Part shown: in pieces, positions 33,741-45,198 of the stretch | Layout: each line of letters opens with the position of its first letter | Numbering within the stretch: the first letter of the stretch is position 1 | Assembly (NCBI RefSeq): GCF_008831285.2 | Contig: NC_045138.2 | Span: 43,455,115-43,519,114 of the forward strand | Direction: 5' to 3' | DNA: 64,000 bases | Source of the DNA: Nymphaea colorata | Lineage: Eukaryota > Streptophyta > Magnoliopsida > Nymphaeales > Nymphaeaceae | Made by a program: the position numbers and the translations under genes | The notes under the pieces: generated by a model | Seen by the model: the letters and a program-made list of their open reading frames with translations, nothing else | What the model was told of the DNA's origin: nothing | The model's database searches: none

Positions 33741-34760
33741 AGTTACACATCTGCAAGCTTTCAAGCATCAGGGTACACATTAGGTAGCCTGGCATATTTA
33801 GTCATGCTGTAGCTCCTGTGTGGTTATTTCTGCAAGTGAAGCCAGACATCCATGAAAGGTTTTCCCTTAATGTTGAGTCAGTAAAGAATGTAAGTTTATA
33901 CTTGGTGTGGATTGTTGTAAAAAGCAACTGTTGCTTTGTCCCCTAACTGCAGGCACTATTGTACCAAAAACTAGGTATCTTGTGTATTTCTAAATATAAT
34001 TGAGAAAACACCGGTTGATTTCTTAGTTCTTCCTTTCGAGAAATGCAGTACTATATTGCAATGTCTGGGTCTATTCAGCAGTATGTGTGTGAACTTGGTG
34101 TTCATGGTCCAGTCAAAGTGGAAATTTCACGGTTATTCACAGGTTCTTTAACCAGACTTTGCATCAGTAACTTGTTAGACAAAATCATTCCGCATAAAAT
34201 TGTGGGTCAAAAGACTTGGTAATCAAAGATAATCAACCTTTATAAATGTTTTGCGGCTATCATTTCAACTGCGTAATATGATATTTCTGAGATTTGGGTG
34301 CAACATGTGGGCATGCTTAAGGAAAAAAAAAGCACTGGTAGAAAGAAGATAGGCGAACGACTGTTTTTAGAGTTGGTTCATGTAAATGTAAAGCAGCTAC
34401 CAACAATGAGCTCCAATACTTTGAATAAACAGCCAGCATGATAGGCCAAAAGTTCAGTATCAGCAAAGGTTCGAAGGAACATATTTCAATAAACACGGGC
34501 AATGTGCAGTAAGGCTCTAATGATGAATACAAATAACGGTGAACATTATTCAGGAGATGTGGCTGAAAAGATAGTACTTTAATAGAGAGAAATACCTCCT
34601 ATGTATGCACTAAGGGAGGGCTGAACTAGCTGTCGGGTCAGTCCAATGCTTATAAATCTTGCTATTGGGATTGGTCAACCGCCAGTCCAGCGCAGTCAAA
34701 GGCTATTGTTTTCCAGAACAAAACCTAAAGTAAAATACAAAAAAGATACAAAGATACAAA

Positions 34761-34835
<75 letters not shown>

Positions 34836-35937
34836 CATTTGGGATTGGCCCACCTATTTTTCTCTCTCCTTCTTCCATTAACAATTTTTTCATACTCTAG
34901 ATTAGTAGATCACAGATAGAGGAAAATGGATTTGGAAATTCAATCTCATCTTGAGATTGATTATAAATATAGATCTCTAGGTCAGTGGCAAAACCAAAAC
35001 CCATCAAAATTAATTAATAAAGTACTTTTCTGTACAATCTAATCATGTAGTTATGATCTTAACAGCGTTTTGGTGTGAACGATATACTAAGTTAATCATT
35101 TTTTAAAATTTAAATGCTTTTTATATAACAACAAAATGAATGGCTTTTCTGTCATCAAAATTTTATTAGTAGAAAAAACAACAATTTTCATAAGGACAAC
35201 TTGAACTAAGAGATGTTTTATGTTGAATTAGATATTTACATACTGGAATGTTCATATTTCGTTCAATTACTTCTAAGCAAGAATTTAAGAGGCCTGAATT
35301 TAATCCAAACTTAAGTTTTTTCAGCCAAAAAAGCGTTAAGAAAAAAAGTTTAAATCTTGGAGAGCAAAGAAATTTGGTGAAGTCTTGGGGTCATATTTTG
35401 AAGCAATTTATGGATGTTCAATTCTACTTGTTAAGCATTCCTTTTGGGCGTATAATAAGAATACATCTCTACATACTTTCTTCCATGAAATATGTGATTG
35501 TGACCTATGCATATAAAGCTCTTATAATCAGAAAATGTATTCCAGTTGTGGCCGGACCTTGTGGCGGGACCAGATGATGGTATAACCTAGGTTCAGGGTT
35601 CAAGAACCAGAGCTGATGAAAGATAATGCATCACAAAATAATTTGGTAGGCTTCTTTAAAAAAAGTCCAATGTTCATCGACAATTATTTGAGTCATACAA
35701 TCTCCTTGGTTATGAAAGATTATAATCCTCTCATTTGCAATTTATGAAGTCAATTATACTTAAAGACACAGAAAATTTGTTATGGTGTGTTTTATTGGGT
35801 TTTCTACCACAATGAACAATATCAATATAAGTAGCCCTTATTTGATGTCTTTTCAGTCTATCTTATATTTTGTTTCATTGCCTCGTGAACAAAAGATGGG
35901 GCATACTGAAAATGACTAGCCACATGTAGTTGGGAGC
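33741..35937. other. MLO 3' flank and intergenic sequence
   Basis: The first few hundred bases should be the MLO 3' UTR; the end is not fixed (one AATAAA lies at 34424-34429). A TA run (34763-34804) directly followed by a GA run (34805-34831) is present. A 109-codon plus frame at 35248-35577 has no recognised similarity and I do not call it a gene. Confidence 0.5.
34763..34831. repeat. Compound (AT)n(AG)n microsatellite
   Basis: A 42-base AT run followed without a gap by about 27 bases of AG. Confidence 0.95.
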
Positions 35938-37704
35938 TGTTTGCACTCCACCTCTTCCTCGATGGGGGTCGAAATGCGAATCAACAAAATTCTTTTAAAA
36001 TTGAGGATTTTGAGGAAAAATTTTTAAGAGAAAGGGATCCGCCCGTCGGTACGAGGTCCAACCGTTTCTGCCGCCTCTAACAGGGGTAATTGGACCAATG
36101 ACTAAAGATCACTTGGATCAAGTACGAGTTATTGATGCAAATCCTATATGCTTGTGTATTGAGGTTTTGGATTCAAAAACTAAAATTCATTTTAATTATG
36201 TGATTTGAACTTGTTTTGAAAATGAATTTGAAGATTGGAGGGTTTTCAAGTTGATTTAAAAACCTTTGTTTTGGTGCCATTTGATTTGAAATCCACAATT
36301 CTTGTGAATTTTGAAGATTAAAATTGAGTTCTTTATTGTGAACTATAGATGGTTCATGAGTTGAAATTGTGATTGTCTTATGTTCAACTTTAGGAAAAAT
36401 AGCTGAGTTTCCTTAGTAAACAAAATTAATTTTGAGTTGTTCTTTTGATAGAACATAGGTTCTAAATTGTTAGAAAACGTATTGTTTTCTAAACATATTT
36501 TGGCCAACATTATGAATGTATTGCTTGTGTTTTCCTTTGAAGTTAAGTGAAGTTTATAAATTCTTGTTGCAATATGACTTGGTCACTTTTTGCAACTCAA
36601 ATTTCAATCACTTAATTTCTTAAGAATGTGCATGTAGTGCTATTGATTTTGAGTGAAAGTGAATGCATGAAATGAGGAGGAAAACTATATCAAACATTCA
36701 TTCTTCTCTATCTCATAATCTCTCAAGATTAATTCATATAAATCATACATTCTTCATTCTCTTTCATAATCCCTCAAGGTCCATTCATTTGCAATCACAC
36801 ATCATACAATCTATGCATGAAGATTGATTTTGATTAAAATGTATGACTTTCTCTAAATGTGCTCATCATATTATTAAGCACATGCATTAGAGATGCAGTC
36901 CACAAGCTTGAGTCATAGATGAGAGACTCAAAACAATTAAGAATTAAGCAAATGAGAATGAAATCAAACTTTAAAATATAGAGGAAATGTGGATATCATC
37001 ATTTTTCCTCAAAATTGTTATAAAAATCAGATTTTATTCTGATTTAAATGGATTAAAATTAAAATATTGATTCTAAGAGTGTTTGACTCTTGTCATATGA
37101 ACTAAACATCCAAGTTGACAAAAATCATGTGCCATATGTTCTCATTCATGTCATGGAGTTCTAAGAATCTTTCTTTCTCCCCAAGATCAAACAAAATTTC
37201 AGATTCTTATCCTAGAAGATCCATTTATTTTTTGGACTATGAAAACACTTTTGATCTTGTTCTTTGAGGGATACAAAGATTAGGGTTTTTGAAATGTGAT
37301 CTTACATTGTGTTTGAGTCTCAATCCATCACATGTATGTCTGAAAATTAGTGAATGAAATCAGAAATTTTTAAAAAGCATTTGGAGAGCCGATTAGGTAG
37401 GACTAGAACCTTTTTATTGTTCTTCAAATCCTAACCATTTTGTAGCTGAAAATTGGCATCGCAAATATATAAAATTTGACATTCTTAAGCTATTTTCAAT
37501 AAAACATGGACTGATTTCATTAACTTACATACACCTTACGTATGGATTGACGAAAATAAAAGAAAATTTAAGATGAAATGAAATGATTTTATAGCCTTGT
37601 ACTACAAAAATCAACAAAATGATCCCCTTTCTTAAAAACCAGTTTGGAAACGTGTTCCAACCTGATTTTAAAAAAGAAAAATGATTTTTAACAAGAGATT
37701 GCAC

Positions 37705-37713
37705 GTGTGTGTG

Positions 37714-37796
<83 letters not shown>
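37705..37796. repeat. Compound GT/TA/CA/TA microsatellite
   Basis: Short gt and ta runs, then a long ca run and a long ta run. The other LTR copies have only short versions here (about 46630 and 59660), so it expanded in this copy. Confidence 0.9.
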
Positions 37797-37798
<2 letters not shown>

Positions 37799-38474
37799 CA
37801 ATATGTATAAATATATGTATCATGCTCTTCAAATGAAATTTTATCAAGGGACCGCATGACTGATGAGTCATGATGATTAATGGTTGGGTTCTTTTACGTA
37901 GGAAGATTGAAAACTTGTTTCAAATCTCCCCTATTACCCTTAATCAATTAAATTGAAAAGACATGAATCAAAATGACTTTAAATGAGAAGGAAAATAAGA
38001 TAATGCTCAAGCTAATTCGTCCATAATCTTGCCATGTTAGGGTGGATCACATTCATAAAAATGTATCCATACCTAATAGGCATTTTCACCACATATGTTG
38101 CAGCAAAATCACTCTCTCACCGTGGAATTCTCTCATGGTAAGGAGTTCAAAATGGTTTTAAACTTGTTGTTTTGAAAGGGACGTGGCCTTGGGGCTCTTT
38201 TCAAAATTTGATACATGGTTTAATCTTTTAGAAGAGCCAACTCATGCATGCATTATGCATTAACATATACATTCAATCGTAGGTTTCCCCTAGCTGAACA
38301 TCATTCCCAGCTATAAAATAAATGAAAATAAACTACTCCCACGAATTGCTGAAATTAAAATGAACCAACAAGAAGCTAAAGTATATGAAAAATGAGTTAA
38401 AATCACCTACCTTGCGGTCGGCCTTGATATTTGATCTTCTTATTCACTTGTTTTCTAAATCAAGCAATCCTAAG

Positions 38475-39581
38475 TAAGGCTGGGCATCGGGCCAGGCCCG
38501 GCCAGCCAGCTCTATAAAAACATCCATTTTTAAACCCGATTACTTTATCGGGCCAGCCCGATACCTGGCCCGTTAATAATCTGGCCGGGCCGGGCCTATA
38601 GCTAATCGGGCCTTGGGCTTGATCTTATGCCCGAGGCCCGGCTTGACCCAATTATTAACGGGCTGGCCGGGCCAGGGTTCTTTTGGACAGGCTTTTCTGA
38701 CATGGTGATCTTTCCTATGAGCAACCTGAGCCCTGTTGCATTCGAAGTTCTAACCTGTTACATAGACACAAATGCAGGTCAGACGTGGATAAACATTCTT
38801 CGTACAGCTTTTGTGAACAGACTGCGTTATTAAATTTGGGAAACAACTAACATCCACAGAACAATTAGAATGCCATATTGATTCATTGAACATCTTGCAT
38901 GCAAAAAAATTGTTTAACAGCAAAAAATGATGTTATGAAGGCGAATAAGAAGGAAAGTCATTCGCCATCACCATCCAAAAAGCAAAACCCTGACTAATTG
39001 AATGCTCTAATTATTCGACCATTTCTAGCTTTCGCACTCAATGACAACAAAAACAATCGTAAATATTTGAACAGGAAAGCAGGTTCAGGAAATGAAGAAG
39101 CATAAGAAGGGAGAACTGGGAGAGAAACGTTTCCTCTCCCGCAAGACGAGAGGCAGCCGATCAGCGACGGGGACGACTAGAGGAAACAACCGAATCGCCG
39201 ATGGGTGACGGCCGACGGGGAGGACCAGAGGAAGAGGTCGATGGGGAGGACTGGAGGAGGCAGTCTCGTTGGTCTTGCTTGTAGAGCCGCAGAGGAGTGG
39301 AGGACTAGAGGAGAACGATAGACAACTAGAGAATGAAAGTATCGAGTATGAAATAAAAACCCTGACCTAAGCTTATTTTTTGAAAAAATATATATTTTTA
39401 AATTATTGCCGGGCTTCTCGAGCCCCCGACGAACACAATCAAGGGCCCGAGTCCGACCCGTTAATTACCAGGCCGGACCGGGCCCAATCAAGTGAGCCCG
39501 TTTAGCAGTTTTTCAAAGCCCAGACCCAGGCCCGAGTTGGGCTGGGTACCCGGTGGCGGCCCGGCCCATTGCCCAGGCTTA
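38475..39581. mobile_element. Non-autonomous hAT element, family 1, copy c
   Basis: The left end is TAAGGCTGGGCATCGGGCC and the reverse complement of the right end is TAAGCCTGGGCAATGGGCC. A perfect 8-bp duplication, ATCCTAAG, lies at 38467-38474 and 39582-39589. The two other LTR copies show the unoccupied site with a single atcctaag (47311-47318 and 60330-60337), which proves insertion. The 1107-bp interior has GGCCCGG-type repeats at both ends and no transposase. Confidence 0.95.
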
Positions 39582-41274
39582 ATCCTAAGCAAGAATCTAA
39601 GCTTGGATTCGAGCTTAGTAAAGCTAGAATAAGAATAGCTCGCTTGCTGGAATTTGCAGTGGGAATGAGAGAGCTTCTCTCTACGAAAATCCTAAGTAAT
39701 GGTTCACTTAAGCACCCTCACTTAGCAAACTCAATAGAGAGAATAGAGCAAATGAAGAAGAAAATGAGAGAGAGGGGGGAAAAAGCCTTGGACGAATCTT
39801 CTTTCTCCTCCTTGACTTCTCCCTCCTAGCCCCTTGGCTGTACTAAAAAATTTTGTCCCCCCCCTTGGTGGCCAAGGGAAGGCTTATATAGAGGAGGAGG
39901 TAGGTTCAACCACCTTCTTTAATTTGCCTTGGAAGATTAATCAAGTTTTAAGGAGATGAAAAATGGATTAAATGAGTTTTTAATGGCTCTATTTAATCAT
40001 TCCTATCCCATTTACACAAGGTAGGTGGGATGGGTTAGGTTTGGTCAACTTTGGTTCAGACCTAGATGACCAACCTTGACCAAAATTTTGGATGAAAATG
40101 CCCTTGCACAGGGTTTAGCCTTATTTCCTGCTATTTATTTTTTTCTTTGTTTGAAATCGATTAGGTTAAAATCTAGTTACTAATCTCCAAATGCCATTGA
40201 ATCATGATAATTCAATTTAAATTTGAATAAAATTTGAAAATTTGATCAAATTTGGTTCGAAAAGGGTATTTTCATCCAAAACTTGATTGAAGATGGATTT
40301 AAATTGAATTAAACTTTCGTTTGAAAAATTAAATTTTAATTTGGTATTTAATTTATACATTTGACAAATCCAAATGTATATATGTCTTTCATAAACCAAT
40401 TTTAGGCTCTGTAAATTCAATTTGATCATAAAAGAGCAAAATTATCCAGATTGGACAATTTCAACCAATTGACCAAAGTCAAAGCTCAATTGTGAGTAGT
40501 TTGACTTTGTTTGAGGTAATTTGATTTATTTGAGCTAATAAAACTCTTAATTGAGCTAAATTATAATTTAACTGAGCTTAGTCAAAGTGGACTTGATTTG
40601 GTTAAAGTCTATTTTCGTCCATTAATAGGATCGTGAGATAAACATACCTTTTTGGCAAGAGCTCATGTTGACTGAGCCTAGCTGAGATTTGGGTGCACTA
40701 GGGTCGAACCTACTTGAATTAAGTGGGTTTGACCAGCCTAGTTCTTGTTTTTCGAAAGATTGACCCATCTTTAAAGAGGACCTAGTTAAAGAAGAGAGAG
40801 ATGCATAAATGTTTCTCTTTTCCTAGGTTTCTAGTTATGATATCATTCATTTCTCCTTGAAAATGATTTTTTCATTTAATTGAGAGAATTTTTTTTTTAA
40901 ATGAGGGGGTGTGACCCCTAGGGGACTCTTGACTACACGGGCTAAGTCGGGTCCACACGTGGGTCCCACATAGCAATTTCGACTAAATTAGATCCAATTC
41001 TCTGATTTAAGTTAAAATTTGAATTTCACAATTGGATTTGGATTTCAAATGTCATTTGTAATTGGATTTTGATGTCAAATCCTAATTTGGACATAGTTTG
41101 GACTCGTAATCTTGCATTGGGATTAATGTCACGAGTCAAATTCATGAGTTGAATCCAAATTGTGTTTAGATTCGGAATTGGCTTTGCAATTGTATTTTAC
41201 ACAATTTTTTTGTGTGTAAAATTTTGACATTGCTTCAATTTTGATGTGAAAAAATTTGGGGTGTTAACAGGAGC

Positions 41275-41298
41275 TATATCAGATCACGTGATGTTCAT

Positions 41299-41338
<40 letters not shown>

Positions 41339-42229
41339 AATAAGCGGTCCACACTATCTTCAAATTTACTTTCTTAATTCCAGCAATTATAGGGTCGCCA
41401 CTTAGTTTTCATTTTATAAACCTATCCACATCTATGAAACACGGGTCTGGCTATGAATAATTATATTATTCATGACATATTTTATCATATTTTGTAAGAT
41501 TAGCTAAAAGAACTCCAAATGTTGTCCGAAGGGATGCAAGATACACCAAGAAGTAATGACATCTACTCCAAGGTGATGGGACAAGAGAGACATGGTCAAG
41601 TATGGATGATGGGGATTGGTGTAAGTCATTCTCAATTCGGTTCGTCCTCTAATGCAAACAAGATACATACCCTAAAAGACGAAAAAATGCATTTTTGAAG
41701 GATAGAGTTTCCATACTTGAGTCTCAAATGCTGAATTTAGACCATTTCAAGCTCATGTTACTCAATTTATAGCACAACAGCTTAGCAATTCAAATGCTGT
41801 AAAGTTTCTAATTATTATGTAACGAATTCTATTTGTTAAACTTTATTCCTAATAGTTCTAGCTAGTTTCTTAATGTTCATTGTAAGCATGCCGACACCAC
41901 CAAACTTTGTATGATATCTAACTCAACAATGACATTATTGTGGGACCAATATTTGTTCTTACTTTTAGGTTATAGCACAGTAGATACGTACATAACTTCA
42001 AACTTTGATTATTAAGTTTTTGTAATTTTGAACTTTAGTTACTCAGTTGTGGTGTAATATAACGTCCAACATTTGTTATATACATTTGTTTAGTTATGAA
42101 TATGTAATTGCTTGAATGGCATCATTGTAAGCAGATTTACATTTGAATATGTATTTATGATTTTCAGAACTATTTTCAATCATGGATTAGGAAAAAAAGA
42201 AATTTGACAAATATTTATCGATGCATGAA
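41275..42229. other. Unassigned AT-rich sequence
   Basis: Contains a TA microsatellite at 41303-41336. No gene, LTR or terminal repeat was recognised. Confidence 0.5.
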
Positions 42230-42637
42230 AGTATGTCGGTCAAAGTGCTATTGATGTCTGGTAGCATGTCTATAAAAAGTTCTACAGACATTTGGGAGTA
42301 TGCGATAAACAGTTTTACCGATGTTAGTGTAGTGTCGATAAAAATTTAAATCTACATCTGCAAGGGCTGGTAAAAATTCTCACCAACATAGGCTCCTCAT
42401 CGTTAAAATTATTACCAAGGTCTGGCAGACGTTGGTAATCATTTATTGAACTATTTTTCTGATGCATTGGTGAAGATATCATGCAGCAATGCATGCCACG
42501 AAAATGCTGGTCATAGTTTTCACAGACATTCTCTTCACCAATGACCTCTCTAGATATCGGCAAAAGTTTTACCAATGTTGCTTCCTCTTTTATCAATGTT
42601 TTCTCAGCAATTGGCAAAATACCAATTTTTTGTAGTG
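42230..42637. mobile_element. Terminal fragment of a CACTA (En/Spm-type) transposon
   Basis: The right edge reads caattttttgtagtg, the reverse of CACTACAAAAAATTG, the CACTA terminus. The adjoining 400 bases hold many short direct and inverted units around accgatgt/accaatgtt and tggtaaaa, as expected for CACTA subterminal repeats. No matching left end was found within the neighbouring kilobase, so only one end is claimed. The minus-strand frame at 42324-42650 is a by-product of the repeats. Confidence 0.55.
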
Positions 42638-43162
42638 TGAATTTGGACAATGTTGCAGAAGAGTTTTTTTTTATAAGTAGTAGAACGAGGCTCCTTTTCT
42701 AAAGTCTTTCCAAATAAACTTTTTTTATCAGCATTAATCTGGCATAGAACATTTAATTGATGTAATGTGACATTATATTTGTGATCTGTGGTTTGAGATA
42801 AGGAAAAAAAATTAAATTCAATTTAGGAATAGATCTAATTTTTGACACACATGAAATTTTTTGTTGTGTTTCCAATCATTTTTAAAAATTTTCTACACAT
42901 CAATTTTTTCAAAGAATTTTTGTTCATAGTTGAAATATAAAACTCAAAAACCTTGATTGGCACCGGAATATGAGTTGTTTATTATGCATCATATGAACCC
43001 AAGCTTTGAAGTCAACCAAAATAGATACTGAGAGTTGATATGGGTTGGGACAATGGCTTTTGAAATTGATCCTTTGACTAGTTGATGATGTTGATGTAAC
43101 TTATTGTTATTATTATTATATCTCAAATTATTTTGAATTTATGCCATTGAAGATGATATGAT

Positions 43163-43420
43163 TAAGCCTCAAGGGGCATAGCATAGTTGGTTGAACAGGT
43201 GGGTCCATAGAAGGAGCGTCACTTGTTTGATTCTCATAGGTGCCTCTCCCCTAAACCATAAAGGTGGTATCACGACACTTAACTTGAAGGTTGCATCATA
43301 CCCTGTTCAGGTCCTAATGAATCCTAAGACTCAAGAGGCAAGGGGAATGGGGAGGGCCTTCAGTTTTTCTTTAGGTGGTGAATTGTTAATTGCTACTCAT
43401 TCAAAGATGGTATGACAAAC
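43163..43420 (+). mobile_element. tRNA-derived SINE candidate
   Basis: An A-box-like tagcatagttgg lies at 43179-43190 and a B-box-like gtttgattc at 43225-43233, about 45 bases apart start to start as in tRNA genes. The head ggggcatagcatagttggtt is typical of plant tRNA-type SINEs. The 3' end and target duplication could not be set. It cannot be a tRNA gene because the acceptor stem does not pair. Confidence 0.5.
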
Positions 43421-44830
43421 TTAATGACAAAAATAGCACATCTTAGATTGACCAACTTTTGTTATTGTTGAGAGGTATGACAGTCTAGAGGCCTAGAGCC
43501 ATTATGTCTCTCACATATGGTTTTTGAGATGCCACGACCCCTAAAGACCTCTGGATAGCCGATTGTGAGCCCCTTTCCAAGGAGCACAATTGTCGAGAGA
43601 TCCAGTGAGTTCTACCCGATAGAAAAGCTTCACCATTAAAATCCTTGGTGGAACTCTTGATTACACAAACCATGGATGATGACAACACATGTGAGGCCTT
43701 GAAAGTTGAATATGATGATAGATGTCGCTGAGTCCTTATCACTATGGAAGATTTGAAGAGGCCATTCAAGTGGTCAGCCACCTGTTATTTTGTCCAAGGA
43801 GACACCAAGAAACGGAGGGAGTTTTCCTATATTATGAACAAATAAAAAAAAATATGTATGATATAAGGAGGTAAGCAATCTGCGTTGGTCAAGGATTTTC
43901 CTTGTTCAAGTCGGTAGTGTTGAAGTGTAGAGCCTGATCACATCCTTAATTTTGTAATGACATTTATGCAGGTTTACATTTTTATGGTTTTATCATGATC
44001 CTCATGCTTAAGAGGGGTAGTTATTTTTCTTGTAAGCTCAATCTTTCTAACTAATGTATGAGAACTTTGTCTCTACAACCACGTAAAAGATCTTTGTGTC
44101 TTCTATTTTTTCATCATAGTCTTTTTCTAATGGTGTCATGAGTGAGAGAAAGAGGGCCTCATTTCTAACAAACATTTGGAACTCACAACTATTTTGCTCA
44201 CTAAAGCATGGTGACTTATTGCCAATAGACGCAAACTGGGCACAAAACCCAACATTGAGGACTCAATGAAACTCCCCTTGTGGATTAGACTCCTCCGCCT
44301 AGCAATGATCCTCTAGAACACAAGTCTTTAGATCAGGCATTGCTCAAGCACTAGCAGCAATATATCTGCCAACAAAAACGAATGGGTTATGCTCACATGT
44401 GAGTGTGGGATCCCTTAAACTTCATCCCAAAGTTTGAGGTGGAAATAGCTGTTGCAAGAGAGGAGGTGATTCTACAAGAGCTGGTGTACGAAGAAAGAAC
44501 GAAACTATGTGCTAAAGGCAAGGTGAATTTTCATTTCAAAGGAAAATACATTAATAATTATGTAGAATTGTAAGCAATAGTCCCCAAATAGTGTCAGACT
44601 TCAAGATGAACTGGGGTCAAAATCCTGAAATGACAAAGAACAAATTTTGGATCAAAAACACATCCTTGGTGGGTCATGCTTTGTGTGAATCTATCTCAGA
44701 GTTCTTGCCATACTTCACTTGCCATTACATAAGTTTAGTTGCTAACTAATTCTTTGCATATAGAGTTGAAAATGCAAGGCAACATCAAGTGATTACATCA
44801 CCTCCAGAGAAAAATTTCAGAAGCAGATGA
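43421..44830. other. Unassigned sequence
   Basis: No domain was recognised in any frame. The longest frames (for example minus 43485-43781) lack family motifs. Confidence 0.4.
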
Positions 44831-44873
44831 ATATGATTTGGAAAGTCTACCATCCAGAAAGACTAATTTGTTT

Positions 44874-45137
44874 TTAGCGGACAAGGGCCATAATCACAGC
44901 TCTACTCCAAGTGGCATACTTGTCTCCTATAAGCAGTTGAGAAACAAGCATTGATCCGGGATTGTCATAATGGTGCAAATAGAAAAGGTTTGAGCAATCA
45001 ACCAGATTAACTTTAGAAAGAAGCTCTCTTGTTGCTGTAGAAATTTTGAGCAAAACTCCCACATCAAATGTAAATAAACTAATAACTGGAGTCATGCTAA
45101 GATCTGCCACTGAAAGAAAGAGCAGAAAAGCAAGCAA
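44874..45137 (-). pseudogene. Copia-type gag N-terminal fragment
   Basis: On the minus strand the frame contains YLHHYDNPGSMLVSQ followed by LIGDKYATWSRAV, the start of copia-type gag in plants (family: HxSDNPG...L.G.NY.xW.RAM). It stops soon after and no further gag or pol is visible. The Tat element begins 60 bases away, so its insertion may have separated this fragment from its own LTR. Confidence 0.6.
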
Positions 45138-45198
45138 TAAATGGACAATATTGCATCTAATAGAGAACCTTCATTTGGCATTGAAATCACATTACCTT

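Larger units (their letters stand above)
35938..41269 (-). mobile_element. Solo LTR of the Tat family, containing a hAT insertion
   Basis: Starts TGTTTGCACTCCACC, ends TTTGGGGTGTTAACA, and is flanked by a perfect 5-bp duplication GGAGC (35933-35937, 41270-41274). It aligns along its length with the LTRs of the full-length element at 45199-60913. Net of the hAT insertion it is about 4.2 kb. With target duplications directly outside a single LTR, it arose by LTR-LTR recombination that removed the internal region. Orientation follows the full-length element. A CA/TA microsatellite lies at about 37705-37796. Confidence 0.9.

Noticed and set aside
35248-35577. 109-codon plus frame downstream of MLO
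   Set aside because: No recognised motif, AT-rich, no splice or expression cue; not supported as a gene.
37525-37871. Minus frames with Tyr-Ile and Cys-Val repeats
   Set aside because: Translation of a CA/TA microsatellite in the solo LTR.
43163-43240. Functional tRNA gene
   Set aside because: Only the internal promoter boxes match; acceptor and anticodon stems do not pair.
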